This document shows positions 26,896-36,509 of a stretch of DNA of 64,000 nt, piece by piece (positions within the stretch are counted from its first letter, which is position 1; each line of letters opens with the position of its first letter). The translations under genes were made by a program, and so were the position numbers. The DNA lies in NCBI GenBank assembly GCA_017983465.1, contig JAGOBK010000001.1, positions 558,001 to 622,000 on the forward strand. Reading direction: 5' to 3'. This stretch comes from Crocinitomicaceae bacterium. GTDB lineage: Bacteria > Bacteroidota > Bacteroidia > Flavobacteriales_D > Crocinitomicaceae. The notes under the pieces were generated by a model. The model made no database searches. It was given only the letters and a program-made list of their open reading frames with translations, and was not told the origin of the DNA.

Positions 26896-28341
26896 ATGGA
26901 ATCGAAAGATGGCTATGAAAAAGAGCTTCACTCGCACATTGAGCAGGAGCGCGCAGCGGTAACGTTGCAAAGCAAGGTCGGCGAATTATTGTACGACAAA
27001 GGAATTGAACTGGTATTATTCCGCAATCACTTAACGGATGTAACCATTTCTGAAATCCTTAATTTACACGAGTACGCAAAGAAAGTTGTGAATAAACCCA
27101 TTGATGTGTTTACCACTTCAGAGTTAGCAGTTGCGTTAATGACAATGGAAGTAACCGCATCCAAATTGGATATCGGAAAACTTGCAAGTGAATGGTTAGC
27201 TGAAAAAGCAAACTATGCATCCAAAGCAGAATTCTTGTCGGACAAACTTGGTAAACTTCCAGCGCAGCAAACAATCGAGCCGCGTGATGTTGTTTTGTAC
27301 GGATTTGGACGTATCGGACGTTTGGCAGCAAGAGAGTTAATCAAACAAGCTGGAAAAGGACAACAATTGCGTTTAAGAGCAATCGTGACACGAGGATCTA
27401 GTGATGCAGACATCATTAAACGTGCTTCGTTGTTACGTAATGACTCTGTTCATGGCGCGTTCAAAGGAACTGTTATTGAGGATTTGGCGAACAAAAGCCT
27501 TGTCATCAACGGACAAATCGTTCACATGATTGACGCATCGAATCCAGAGGATATCGATTATACACAATTTGGAATCAACAATGCTTTGATCATCGATAAC
27601 ACAGGTGTTTTCACGAACCGTGAACAATTGTCCCGTCACTTACAAGCAAAAGGTGTTTCCAAAGTGTTATTGACAGCGCCAGGAAAAGAAGTTCCAAACA
27701 TCGTTTACGGAATCAACCAAGGAACCTTGGACATTGAAAATGAAAACATTTTCTCTGCAGCTTCTTGTACAACGAATGCCATCTCCCCTATTTTAAAGGT
27801 GGTAAACGATAAATTTGGCGTAGTAAAAGGACACATCGAAACGGTTCATGCCTACACGAATGACCAAAACCTATTGGACAACATGCACAAAAAAGTGCGT
27901 CGTGGACGTTCAGCAGCAATTAACATGGTCATCACCTCAACAGGAGCTGGAAGTGCGGTAACGAAAGTGATTCCAGACTTAAAAGACAAATTAACGGCAA
28001 ATGCTGTGCGTGTCCCAACTCCGAATGGATCTTTGGCTATCTTGAGCCTTGAATTAGGAAAAGGAACAACTGTAGAGGATGTGAATGCAGCGATTAAAGA
28101 TGCAGCATTAAACGGCGAATTAGTCAATCAAATTCACTATTCATTCGATCCTGAATTAGTATCTAGTGACATCATCGGAAATACGTGTTGTTCAGTATTC
28201 GACTCCAATGCAACGATAACATCGGTTGACGGTAAAAATGTTGTATTGTACGCATGGTACGACAACGAATTCGGTTATACTAAACAAGTGATTCGACTAG
28301 CGAAATATATTTCGAAAGTTCGAAGAGCGATGTACTATTAA
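26896..28341 (+). CDS. gap: Glyceraldehyde-3-phosphate dehydrogenase with ~130-residue N-terminal extension
   Basis: This 481-residue protein is about 145 residues longer than usual GAPDH. The NAD-binding motif GFGRIGR is at 136-142, and the catalytic cysteine is Cys291 in SAASCTTNAISP. The C-terminal ASWYDNE-type motif reads YAWYDNEFGYTKQV. The first ~130 residues are helical and charged and have no motif I know. The enzyme oxidises glyceraldehyde-3-phosphate in glycolysis. The extended form is known to me from Bacteroidota annotations, but the role of the extension is not. Confidence 0.93.
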   Translation: MESKDGYEKELHSHIEQERAAVTLQSKVGELLYDKGIELVLFRNHLTDVTISEILNLHEYAKKVVNKPIDVFTTSELAVALMTMEVTASKLDIGKLASEWLAEKANYASKAEFLSDKLGKLPAQQTIEPRDVVLYGFGRIGRLAARELIKQAGKGQQLRLRAIVTRGSSDADIIKRASLLRNDSVHGAFKGTVIEDLANKSLVINGQIVHMIDASNPEDIDYTQFGINNALIIDNTGVFTNREQLSRHLQAKGVSKVLLTAPGKEVPNIVYGINQGTLDIENENIFSAASCTTNAISPILKVVNDKFGVVKGHIETVHAYTNDQNLLDNMHKKVRRGRSAAINMVITSTGAGSAVTKVIPDLKDKLTANAVRVPTPNGSLAILSLELGKGTTVEDVNAAIKDAALNGELVNQIHYSFDPELVSSDIIGNTCCSVFDSNATITSVDGKNVVLYAWYDNEFGYTKQVIRLAKYISKVRRAMYY

Positions 28342-28344
28342 TTG

Positions 28345-28366
28345 AAAGCCTCCTCCGGGAGGCTTT
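28345..28366 (+). terminator. gap terminator
   Basis: AAAGCCTCC and GGAGGCTTT form a 9-bp stem with loop TCCG, followed by a T-run. Confidence 0.88.
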
Positions 28367-28424
28367 TTTTTTGACTTTTTTTCAAACTTTGGATGGAAGA
28401 AGGATGGAATCAAGTCAAAACAAT

Positions 28425-28432
28425 TATTTTTG
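28425..28432 (+). promoter_or_regulatory. cmk -7 box (TATTTTTG)
   Basis: A full -7 match ending 4 nt before the cmk ATG at 28437. It predicts a leaderless message. No TTG at -33. Confidence 0.5.
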
Positions 28433-28436
28433 AGAC

Positions 28437-29126
28437 ATGAATCAAAAAAGAATCACTATAGCTATTGACGGATTTTCTGCTTGTGGAAAAAGCACACTTG
28501 CAAAGGACCTCGCAAAACGACTTGGCTACGTATTCATTGATTCTGGCGCCATGTACCGCGCAGCGGCACTCTACTGTTTAAATCATCAATTGATTCAAGA
28601 TGGAAAATTAGACAAAGTAGGAATTGACTCGCAATTGTCGCAGATGGACATTCACTTTGTTGCAGTTGATGCTGAATCACCTATTTTTTTAAACGGACTA
28701 GATGTCTCGAATGAAATCCGCGAGCCAAAAGTCGCAGAGATTGTCTCCATTGTAGCAGCCTACAAACCAATCCGCGAAAAATTAGTAGAAGCCCAGCAGA
28801 AAATGGGTATGCTTGGTGGAATTGTCATGGATGGCCGCGACATTGGTTCTATCGTGTTCCCAAATGCTGAATTGAAGTTATTTGTTACTGCGGATCCAGA
28901 AATTCGCGTACAACGTAGATTAGCAGAAATGCAGTCCAAAGGAATCGAGATGTCTGTTGAAGAAGTACGTCAGAATTTATCCGAACGCGATCACTTAGAT
29001 TCAACACGAGAGGAAAGTCCATTGATTCAAGTTGCAGACGCACTTGTATTGGACAATTCTCAACTCACAAAAGAAGAACAGTTGGACTGGGTTTTGACTA
29101 AAGTGAATTTACTCGTAACCAATTAA
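28437..29126 (+). CDS. cmk: Cytidylate kinase
   Basis: This 229-residue P-loop kinase has the nucleotide loop GFSACGKSTLAKDLAKRLG (residues 12-30), DSGAMYRAAALYC and the CMP-site segments IVMDGRDIGSIVFPNAELK and SERDHLDSTREESPL. It phosphorylates CMP and dCMP. Its 3' end overlaps the convergent DUF2891 gene by 18 bp, with no terminator in between. Confidence 0.96.
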   Translation: MNQKRITIAIDGFSACGKSTLAKDLAKRLGYVFIDSGAMYRAAALYCLNHQLIQDGKLDKVGIDSQLSQMDIHFVAVDAESPIFLNGLDVSNEIREPKVAEIVSIVAAYKPIREKLVEAQQKMGMLGGIVMDGRDIGSIVFPNAELKLFVTADPEIRVQRRLAEMQSKGIEMSVEEVRQNLSERDHLDSTREESPLIQVADALVLDNSQLTKEEQLDWVLTKVNLLVTN

Positions 29127-30254
29127 CGCAAACACTGAAAAGGACGACAACCAATGGTCGATGTCGTAATTTCCTTTCCCAATACTTTCTTGTGCGTAGT
29201 CCCACATATCGTTCATGGCTTTCACCCACTCTTTTTTCGTTGCTTCATCTAGGGTTCCAGCCGGCATGGTTTTTAACATTCCGTTTAGACACCAGATACG
29301 GTTCAAGTGATACCCATCCCAATGGGATTCATAGCCATCGTGTTTTGCTGAACGTTTGATTTGTAACGGAATTTTTACGCGTTCTGCCACAAATAAATCT
29401 GGACAGTAACTTTTACTCCATTTAACAAATTTCTCAGGCGACATGATTTTGCGCATTAAATCTGCTACTAATAAGCTTGCTGACATGAAGTCGTACTCAT
29501 ACGGTTCTTTTTCAATTGCTACATTTTCGATTTTTCCGTAATACTTCATGGCTGCGGACGCAACAACTTTCTTCAATTTTTTATCGCCAAAAGCTACTGC
29601 GTAATCATATGCAAAGGACAAGCCCATTGCTGGACTGTCGTGACTTCCTGATAATTCAACCTCGCTCACTTGTTTCCAAACAACGGAATGAACATAGGCA
29701 ATGTAGCTTGATAGTGGCATTAAGTTTTTCAACCATACTTTCGCATCTTGATCATCCCATGAATTTAATTCATCGGCTACTTTAAGCACCCATGATTGTC
29801 CATATGGAAATTCAAAAAGTCCTTTTTCGTGCGTTCGGACATACGCTAATTCTCTTTGGATGTTTTCCGAAGTGAAACTTTCCTTCAAACGCTGACGCAA
29901 CTCTGCTGCCTCGGGGATATTTGGGTGCAACTTCAAGATTTTGATCATACACCAATGGTTATGAACGGCACTGTGCCAGTCGTAGCAACCATAAAACGAA
30001 GGCCAAACATCGCGTGGACCATCCGTGTCGCCTTTTTTACGTAGAGCTTTGAAATAGTAGTGTGGACTAGATTTCGACGCACAATCCAAAGACAATTTTG
30101 CAAAATACGATGCCCCTTCATCGGAAAGCGTATAGCGTCCATCTGGCAAGTTCGTCACTAGTTTATTGTTCCCTGTATTTAAAATCAAACCTGAGGACTC
30201 TTGTCCAAAGGAACTAAATCCAATCAGTAAAAATGCGATAAAAAGGTACTTCAT
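29109..30254 (-). CDS. Secreted DUF2891 family protein
   Basis: This 381-residue protein has the signal peptide MKYLFIAFLLIGFSSFGQ. The body is alpha-helical and rich in Trp, Tyr and His, with the family-specific WPSFYGCYDWHSAVHNHWCM and the later SHDSPAMGLSFAYDYAVAFG and WDGYHLNRIWCLNG. DUF2891 proteins look like alpha/alpha-barrel enzymes, which suggests action on carbohydrates, but no activity is known to me. It follows the unknown membrane protein gene by 18 bp and may form an operon with it. Confidence 0.82.
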   Translation of the reverse strand: MKYLFIAFLLIGFSSFGQESSGLILNTGNNKLVTNLPDGRYTLSDEGASYFAKLSLDCASKSSPHYYFKALRKKGDTDGPRDVWPSFYGCYDWHSAVHNHWCMIKILKLHPNIPEAAELRQRLKESFTSENIQRELAYVRTHEKGLFEFPYGQSWVLKVADELNSWDDQDAKVWLKNLMPLSSYIAYVHSVVWKQVSEVELSGSHDSPAMGLSFAYDYAVAFGDKKLKKVVASAAMKYYGKIENVAIEKEPYEYDFMSASLLVADLMRKIMSPEKFVKWSKSYCPDLFVAERVKIPLQIKRSAKHDGYESHWDGYHLNRIWCLNGMLKTMPAGTLDEATKKEWVKAMNDMWDYAQESIGKGNYDIDHWLSSFSVFALIGYE

Positions 30255-30272
30255 AAAGGTAATTTAAGTCGA

Positions 30273-31607
30273 TTAGTTTGTTGGTGCCTTGAATCCATTT
30301 TTCATAATGGCCATGGATTCTTTTCCAATTCCAACAATGGAAATGATGTTCAGAGGGAATTCTAAGAGTACGTGAGAGAAGCTCAAGAAAAACAATAAAC
30401 TTAATCCCAAAGAATAATCATACGCATAGAATACACTCGCAACAACCCAAAGTAAAATTACTGCCGCAAAACGCAATTTTGGTACTTGGTGCCAACGAAT
30501 AATTTCCGTTTTACTGAACCAATTTAAGTAATGGTATAAGTATGCGAAGGCGATGAAACGCATCAACATGATTCCAATCGTTGAATTGTAGACAATGGAC
30601 GCATATTTCTCCAAGGAGAAACCTGAAAACAATTTCGCTGGGATTGGCTTCATTTGATATTCATCTAACATCCCCTCTTTCGCGAACAATTGTAAAATAT
30701 TGTCCACCTGAAAATTCGGATTCAAAGGCTGTTTATTAATCAAATACGCCTTGTTTGGAATTTTAGAAAGGCTATCCGTCAAAAGATTGAGGTTTTCTTT
30801 TGTGATAAAATTGTATTGTGCATTGGCATCTTTAAAATCCTTTTTCTTCACGAATGAAACAAAGTCCGAATTGGTGTAAACTGGATCGTTTATCAGATTA
30901 AAGTGATCCATGATGCTGATGTTCGTCGCATAGAATCCATCTCCTTTTGCATAGTGCGCATTTTTACCGAACTCAGAAATGGGTGCTTTCGGATCTACTG
31001 GTAATGCAAAAACCAATAATAAAGGCACAGTCACGAATCCAACCATCTGCCACATTCCAGAAACGCTTCTTGTTTTCAAGGAACCGAACAACATGAACAG
31101 TCCGGTGAACAGGTACACGTGAATCAATGTTGGCACCAAGGAAGTCAAGGCAAAAACCGTCGTGCTCTCTGCGTTCGACGTGGCATTATCTGGACTCAAC
31201 CAGCCAGAAACGAATACGTACAAGAATAGGATGGCTACAATTTTCACAAACAAGTTTTTCACTAAGGCGAAAAGAACAGCGCTAAACAAGGCGAAAACCA
31301 AGAGTTTATCGAAGAGATTCATTTTCACGAAATAGTCATATACTTCAATGCTGACACCAAAATCCTTCGCAAATGCCGCATAGGAAAGCAGTATTCCAAC
31401 CAACAGTAAAACAACGAAATCGTATTTCCCTTTCGAATAATAATTACGGTCGTGTAACCAACTGATTTCAGTTAAGTAATGGAGTGGTCCCAAATAAGCG
31501 TATGCCAATAAGAATGTTTCAAATGGATAAAAGTATGCAAGTACCGCTGTAATAAGCATTAATCCAATGTTGGCGTAGTTGATTTTGTCTTCTCTTAATG
31601 CATTCAT
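30273..31607 (-). CDS. Polytopic membrane protein of unknown function
   Basis: This 444-residue protein has about ten hydrophobic helices and a soluble stretch at residues about 215-330 (GKNAHYAKGDGFYATNISIM, then LSKIPNKAYLINKQPLNPN). The N-terminal helices carry YLGPLHYLTEISWLHDRNYY, and the C-terminus carries SFSHVLLEFPLN, so histidines lie near membrane ends. The layout loosely recalls Brp/Blh carotenoid dioxygenase-like membrane proteins, but I cannot confirm this. A TAAATTTG box (31627-31634) lies 19 nt upstream, so it has its own promoter after the topoisomerase terminator. Confidence 0.75.
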   Translation of the reverse strand: MNALREDKINYANIGLMLITAVLAYFYPFETFLLAYAYLGPLHYLTEISWLHDRNYYSKGKYDFVVLLLVGILLSYAAFAKDFGVSIEVYDYFVKMNLFDKLLVFALFSAVLFALVKNLFVKIVAILFLYVFVSGWLSPDNATSNAESTTVFALTSLVPTLIHVYLFTGLFMLFGSLKTRSVSGMWQMVGFVTVPLLLVFALPVDPKAPISEFGKNAHYAKGDGFYATNISIMDHFNLINDPVYTNSDFVSFVKKKDFKDANAQYNFITKENLNLLTDSLSKIPNKAYLINKQPLNPNFQVDNILQLFAKEGMLDEYQMKPIPAKLFSGFSLEKYASIVYNSTIGIMLMRFIAFAYLYHYLNWFSKTEIIRWHQVPKLRFAAVILLWVVASVFYAYDYSLGLSLLFFLSFSHVLLEFPLNIISIVGIGKESMAIMKNGFKAPTN

Positions 31608-31626
31608 GATTGTGGATTTTATCTAA

Positions 31627-31634
31627 CAAATTTA
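31627..31634 (-). promoter_or_regulatory. -7 box of the membrane protein gene (TAAATTTG)
   Basis: A full TAnnTTTG match between the topoisomerase terminator and the start codon at 31607. Confidence 0.5.
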
Positions 31635-31657
31635 ACGAAAATAATAGCTAAAAAAAA

Positions 31658-31678
31658 GCCACCGAAACTTTCGATGGC
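31658..31678 (-). terminator. Terminator after topoisomerase IV subunit A
   Basis: On the minus strand GCCATCGAA pairs with TTCGGTGGC (one G-U pair), followed by eight T residues. Confidence 0.75.
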
Positions 31679-31692
31679 TATATGGAATGAAT

Positions 31693-34386
31693 CTAAAATA
31701 ATTTAATCTGATCCTCGTTGTCTTCTTCTTCTTTCTTGGTTAAATCCCATTCCATGCTTGGAATAGGACCAGCTTCATCATCTTCTATGATTTCTACCTC
31801 CTCATCGTTGGTGGACTCTGTCGGTTTTTGATCTGGCCAAGGTTCTGGACTTTCATCGATGGGATGCGTCAAGATGATTTCTTTGACTTTCAACTTGGTC
31901 ATCTGATTACCCTGTGCTTTCATTCCTTTGATATCAATCAAATCTGCGAGGTTCACAACGTTGTCTGGAAGGTTCTTCGTTTCCTTTAGTAATTTGTTGT
32001 AGACAATCTTCGCCTCTGGACGATAAGCTGTCGAAACAATGTCCATGTAGGAACCTGCGGACTCGCTGATGAACGAAACACGTTTGTCAGAAAGGACTTC
32101 ACAAATGAAGCGTTTCACGTAGTGCAATTCTTTCTCTGCGTCGAAATACACGGTTGAGATTGGACGATCTTGGATCCATTTTTCGATGTGAACCATGTCC
32201 TCGTCGAAATGCGTCGCTAAATCAAAAGAACTCAAACGGTATTCACCATTACGGTACAAAGTCAAAATGCGGTCGTCTCCTTTGAAGGAACCGAGGAACT
32301 TCCCTCTGCCCTCGTCGTTGAGTCTTCCAACGATGCCATCGTACCAAATCTTACGCGCTGCCAACGTGGATCCGCCGACTTCTTTTTGCACAATTTTCTG
32401 GATGATTTCCTTCGTCACTCGATTTCCGGCTGAATTTCGTCCTTTGATGAGTAGTTCGCCTAAATCGACATCGAAACGCAAACGTTTCAAATGCGGTCGT
32501 GGACGCAACAATACCGTGATTACTTCGCGTTCACCATTCGGGTGGACAGAGAAATAGAGCATCTTCGATCCTTTTGCTCCTTTGGTTAAATCGTATTCTG
32601 AATCACGCGTGATGGAATTCACGTAGAATCGTTTCATCATCGTCGCACCACCAATACCGTCTTGATAGAACAAGTGGTAAATGGTACGCGTATCTCCTTT
32701 TTTCCAAACACTGGCAAAAATCAAGTCCTTTCCGACAAATTTCTTATCGGAAACTTTGGTCACCATCATTTTACCGGATGCGAAGAAACAAATGATGTCG
32801 TCGATTTCCGAACAATCACCAATTGGTTCGTTTTTCTTCAAACCGTAACCGATAAATCCTTCTTCGTAATCCACATACAACTTGCGGTTCGCAATGATTA
32901 CTTTCGTCGCACTGATATTATCAAATACTTTGATTTCCGTTTTACGCTCTTTTCCAGCACCAAAACGTTTCTTTAAATCCTTGTAATAATCGATGGCGTA
33001 TTCCACCAAGTTATTCAAATGCGCTTTCACTACTTGAATTTCTTCTTCGATTTTCAATAAGGCATCATCCGCTTTCGTGGAGTCAAATCGCGTGATGCGA
33101 ATCATCGGGATTTGTGTCAATTTGTGTAAATCCTCATCCTCAATGGCACGAATCAACTGTTTTTTGAACGGCTCGAAACGTTTGTACAAATATTCGTACA
33201 AGGCCTCGCGATCGCTGTAATGCTTAAAGTCGATGTACATCTCGTTGTTAATGAACAACTTCTCCAAGGTAGAGAAGTGCCATTGACGTTCCAACTCATC
33301 CAAACGTATTTGTAATTCGAGTTTCAACAAGCGAACGGTATTGTCCGTGTTGATTTTCAGGATTTCTGTTACGCCTAAAAAACGAGGCTTATCTCCGTCG
33401 ATAATAGAGGAGTTTGGCGCCATCGATACTTCACAATCCGTGAATGCGTAAAGTGCGTCAATCGTTTTATCTGGGGAAACTCCGGGGAATAAATGCACGA
33501 TGATTTCCGCCTCCGAGGACGTATTGTCTTCGATTTTCTTAATCTTGATTTTTCCTTTGTCGTTAGCTTTGATCACCGACTCAATCAAGGATCCAGTCGT
33601 TGTTCCAAATGGAATTTCGTGGATCGTCAAGGTTTTGTTATCCACCTTTTTGATCTTCGCACGAACGCGTACACGCCCACCGCGTAATCCATCGTTGTAT
33701 CCCGTAAAATCAGCCATTCCACCATTTGGAAAATCTGGAAGTAACTCCACTTTTTTTCCGCGTAAATGGTTGATCGACTGTTCAATTAATTCAATAAAGT
33801 TGTGAGGTAAGAACTTACATGCCATCCCTACGGCAATTCCTTCTGCTCCTTGCGCTAACAAAAGCGGGAATTTCATTGGAAGTTGCTCCGGCTCTTTGTT
33901 TCGTCCATCGTAGCTTAACAACCAATTCGTCGTTTTTGGATTAAAGGCCACATGCAAAGCAAACTTGGACAAACGCGCTTCAATGTAACGAGGTGCGGCT
34001 GCTCCATCGCCCGTTAAGGTATTTCCCCAGTTTCCTTGGCAATCGATCAATAAGTCTTTTTGTCCAAGTTGCACCAACGCATCACCGATTGAAGCATCCC
34101 CATGCGGGTGATATTTCATGGTGTTTCCGATGATGTTCGCGACTTTGTTATAGCGTCCATCTTCTAACTCTCTCATGGAGTGTAGAATGCGTCGTTGAAC
34201 AGGTTTTAATCCATCGTTCAATGCTGGAACGGCTCTTTCAAGAATTACGTAACTGGCATAATCCAAGAACCAATTTTGATACAGTCCACCAACAGGAATG
34301 ATTTTCTCATCCACCTGTTTATTTTCAAATGGATTATGTTCATCTCCCAAGGATGGATTCAAGTCTTCTATTTCGTCTTCCGCCAT
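31693..34386 (-). CDS. parC: DNA topoisomerase IV / gyrase-type subunit A (ParC-like)
   Basis: This 897-residue type IIA topoisomerase A subunit has the winged-helix region KPVQRRILHSM, the quinolone-region segment KYHPHGDASIGDALV (91-105) and the catalytic tyrosine Tyr134 in APRYIEARLS. The C-terminal half is a variable beta-pinwheel-like domain, followed by an acidic tail (EEVEIIEDDEAG). It decatenates daughter chromosomes together with the B subunit encoded 3 bp upstream. The pairing and length suggest topoisomerase IV rather than gyrase. The position matching GyrA Ser83 is Ala98. Confidence 0.92.
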   Translation of the reverse strand: MAEDEIEDLNPSLGDEHNPFENKQVDEKIIPVGGLYQNWFLDYASYVILERAVPALNDGLKPVQRRILHSMRELEDGRYNKVANIIGNTMKYHPHGDASIGDALVQLGQKDLLIDCQGNWGNTLTGDGAAAPRYIEARLSKFALHVAFNPKTTNWLLSYDGRNKEPEQLPMKFPLLLAQGAEGIAVGMACKFLPHNFIELIEQSINHLRGKKVELLPDFPNGGMADFTGYNDGLRGGRVRVRAKIKKVDNKTLTIHEIPFGTTTGSLIESVIKANDKGKIKIKKIEDNTSSEAEIIVHLFPGVSPDKTIDALYAFTDCEVSMAPNSSIIDGDKPRFLGVTEILKINTDNTVRLLKLELQIRLDELERQWHFSTLEKLFINNEMYIDFKHYSDREALYEYLYKRFEPFKKQLIRAIEDEDLHKLTQIPMIRITRFDSTKADDALLKIEEEIQVVKAHLNNLVEYAIDYYKDLKKRFGAGKERKTEIKVFDNISATKVIIANRKLYVDYEEGFIGYGLKKNEPIGDCSEIDDIICFFASGKMMVTKVSDKKFVGKDLIFASVWKKGDTRTIYHLFYQDGIGGATMMKRFYVNSITRDSEYDLTKGAKGSKMLYFSVHPNGEREVITVLLRPRPHLKRLRFDVDLGELLIKGRNSAGNRVTKEIIQKIVQKEVGGSTLAARKIWYDGIVGRLNDEGRGKFLGSFKGDDRILTLYRNGEYRLSSFDLATHFDEDMVHIEKWIQDRPISTVYFDAEKELHYVKRFICEVLSDKRVSFISESAGSYMDIVSTAYRPEAKIVYNKLLKETKNLPDNVVNLADLIDIKGMKAQGNQMTKLKVKEIILTHPIDESPEPWPDQKPTESTNDEEVEIIEDDEAGPIPSMEWDLTKKEEEDNEDQIKLF

Positions 34387-34389
34387 GAT

Positions 34390-36276
34390 TTAGGATGCAA
34401 TTTCAATTTCATTTGTACTAAGTTCCGATTTTCCTTGATCCACCACATCCTTCTCAACGCGGAGATTATCAATGATAAACTCTTGACGTTCTTGGGTGTT
34501 TTTACCCATGAAATACGAAAGGATTGAATCAATGGAATTGTCTTTCGTCAAAAGGACAGGTTCCAAACGGATGTCCTCACCGATAAAGTGAATAAACTCA
34601 TCCGGCGAAATCTCTCCAAGTCCTTTGAATCGTGTGATTTCCGCACCTTTGCCAATCTCTTCGATGGCATTGCGGCGTTCTTCATCGGAATAACAGTAAA
34701 TCGTTTTCTTTTTATTGCGGACGCGGAACAACGGTGTTTGCAAGACATACACGTGGTTACGCTTCACCAAATCTGGAAAGAACTGAAGGAAAAACGTCAA
34801 CAACAACATGCGAATGTGCATTCCGTCGACATCGGCATCGGTTGCAATCACAATCTTGTTGTAACGCAAATTGTCCATGTCGTCTTCAATGTCCAAAGCC
34901 GCTTGAATCAAGTTGAATTCCTCATTCTCATACACGACTTTCTTGGTCAAACCGTAACAATTCAGTGGCTTACCTCGCAATGAGAATACCGCCTGTGTAC
35001 TCACATCTCTGGATTTCGTGATCGATCCACTCGCTGAATCTCCCTCCGTAATAAAGAGTGTGGTTTCTTCGCGTTTTTCGTCTTTTAGGTCTGTCAAGTG
35101 CGTACGGCAATCGCGCAATTTCTTGTTGTGTAAATTCGCTTTTTTCGAACGGTCACGAGCAATTTTACGGATTCCAGCTAATTCCTTGCGCTCGCGCTCG
35201 GACTGCTTAATTTTCTTTTCGATTGTTTCGGCTACATCCGGATTTCGGTGTAGGTAATTATCGAGTTTATCTTTTAAGAAGTCATTGATGAACGCACGCA
35301 TCGATTTTCCACCTGGTTCGATTTCTTGCGATCCAAGTTTCGTTTTCGTTTGTGATTCGAATACTGGTTCAATTACTTTCACCGCAATCGCCGCCACAAT
35401 GGACTGACGAATATCCGATGCCTCGTAGTTTTTGTTGTAAAAATCACGAATCACTTTCGCTACGGATTCTCGGAAAGCACTTTGATGTGTTCCACCCTGC
35501 GTAGTATGTTGTCCATTGACGAAGGAATAATAATCCTCGCCATACGTTCTACCATGCGTAAATGCTACTTCGATGTCCTCATCTTCCAAGTGAATAATTG
35601 GGTACAGCGGATCACCGTCCATGTTGTTTTCCAACAAGTCTTTCAGTCCATCTTTAGATTGGAATTTCTCGCCATTGTAATACATGGCTAAACCACGATT
35701 CAAATAGCAATAATTCCACATCATTTTATCTAAATACGCTGTTTTGAAAGCATATTTCTTGAAGATCGTTTCATCCGGAATGAATTCAACGTAGGTTCCG
35801 TTTACCTCATCCGTTTTTTCAATTGGATGTTGTTTTACAAGCTCTCCTTTGGAAAATTCCGCGGCAACTTTTTCTCCTTCACGTACCGAATAGACCATGA
35901 AATGAGATGAAAGCGCATTCACGGCTTTTGTCCCGACCCCATTTAAACCAACAGATTTCTTAAAGGCTTTAGAGTCATACTTTCCACCGGTATTCATTTT
36001 GGAAACAACTTCCACCACTTTTCCAAGTGGAATTCCACGTCCATAATCGCGGACAGACACTTTACCATCCTTGATTTTGATATCGACGCGCTTACCATTC
36101 CCCATAACGAACTCATCGATACAGTTATCCACAACTTCCTTTACGAGGATATAAATCCCGTCATCAGCTGCTGCACCATCACCTAATTTCCCGATGTACA
36201 TTCCGGGACGAAGACGAATGTGTTCCTTCCAATCGAGGGAACGTATGTTGTCTTCCGTATATTGATTTTCTGCCAT
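34390..36276 (-). CDS. parE: DNA topoisomerase IV / gyrase-type subunit B (ParE-like)
   Basis: From ATG 36276 this is a 628-residue GHKL ATPase subunit. It has [15 protein letters not shown] at the start, VDNCIDEF and DYGRGIP in the ATP site, then the TOPRIM domain with [15 protein letters not shown] and [13 protein letters not shown]. It supplies ATP-driven strand passage for the A subunit encoded 3 bp downstream. The frame is open 19 codons further upstream, but a TATTTTTG box at 36303-36310 lies there. It diverges from efp. Confidence 0.93.
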   Translation of the reverse strand: MAENQYTEDNIRSLDWKEHIRLRPGMYIGKLGDGAAADDGIYILVKEVVDNCIDEFVMGNGKRVDIKIKDGKVSVRDYGRGIPLGKVVEVVSKMNTGGKYDSKAFKKSVGLNGVGTKAVNALSSHFMVYSVREGEKVAAEFSKGELVKQHPIEKTDEVNGTYVEFIPDETIFKKYAFKTAYLDKMMWNYCYLNRGLAMYYNGEKFQSKDGLKDLLENNMDGDPLYPIIHLEDEDIEVAFTHGRTYGEDYYSFVNGQHTTQGGTHQSAFRESVAKVIRDFYNKNYEASDIRQSIVAAIAVKVIEPVFESQTKTKLGSQEIEPGGKSMRAFINDFLKDKLDNYLHRNPDVAETIEKKIKQSERERKELAGIRKIARDRSKKANLHNKKLRDCRTHLTDLKDEKREETTLFITEGDSASGSITKSRDVSTQAVFSLRGKPLNCYGLTKKVVYENEEFNLIQAALDIEDDMDNLRYNKIVIATDADVDGMHIRMLLLTFFLQFFPDLVKRNHVYVLQTPLFRVRNKKKTIYCYSDEERRNAIEEIGKGAEITRFKGLGEISPDEFIHFIGEDIRLEPVLLTKDNSIDSILSYFMGKNTQERQEFIIDNLRVEKDVVDQGKSELSTNEIEIAS

Positions 36277-36302
36277 TTCGATTTTTGTGGTTTTCCGAAT
36301 AA

Positions 36303-36310
36303 CAAAAATA
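36303..36310 (-). promoter_or_regulatory. -7 box of the topoisomerase IV operon (TATTTTTG)
   Basis: A full -7 match 26 nt before ATG 36276. It supports that start over the upstream one. The rest of the 233-bp divergent region holds only the efp promoter. Confidence 0.5.
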
Positions 36311-36458
36311 ACTTTTAGAAGGACTGAAAACACAACGAAAGTTGCTTTTTTATGAACGAATTTCCGTTGATAAAGGCCTTTAATTCAAGAACTAAGTTGA
36401 AATCCACCAAAAGTTCGGAAAGCTAAGTCCTATTTCGAAGGAATTTCAATCGAAACAA

Positions 36459-36488
36459 TTGTGTTTTCGGCTCAAAATCCTATCTTTG
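36459..36488 (+). promoter_or_regulatory. efp promoter (TTG-19-TATCTTTG)
   Basis: TTG at 36459-36461, a 19-bp spacer and TATCTTTG at 36481-36488 match the Bacteroidota consensus exactly. The leader would be about 17 nt. Confidence 0.75.
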
Positions 36489-36509
36489 CCTCCAAATTTG
36501 AATTGAACC

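Noticed and set aside
36277..36333. 19-codon extension of topoisomerase IV B
   Set aside because: The -7 box at 36303-36310 lies within it, and the family starts at the later ATG.
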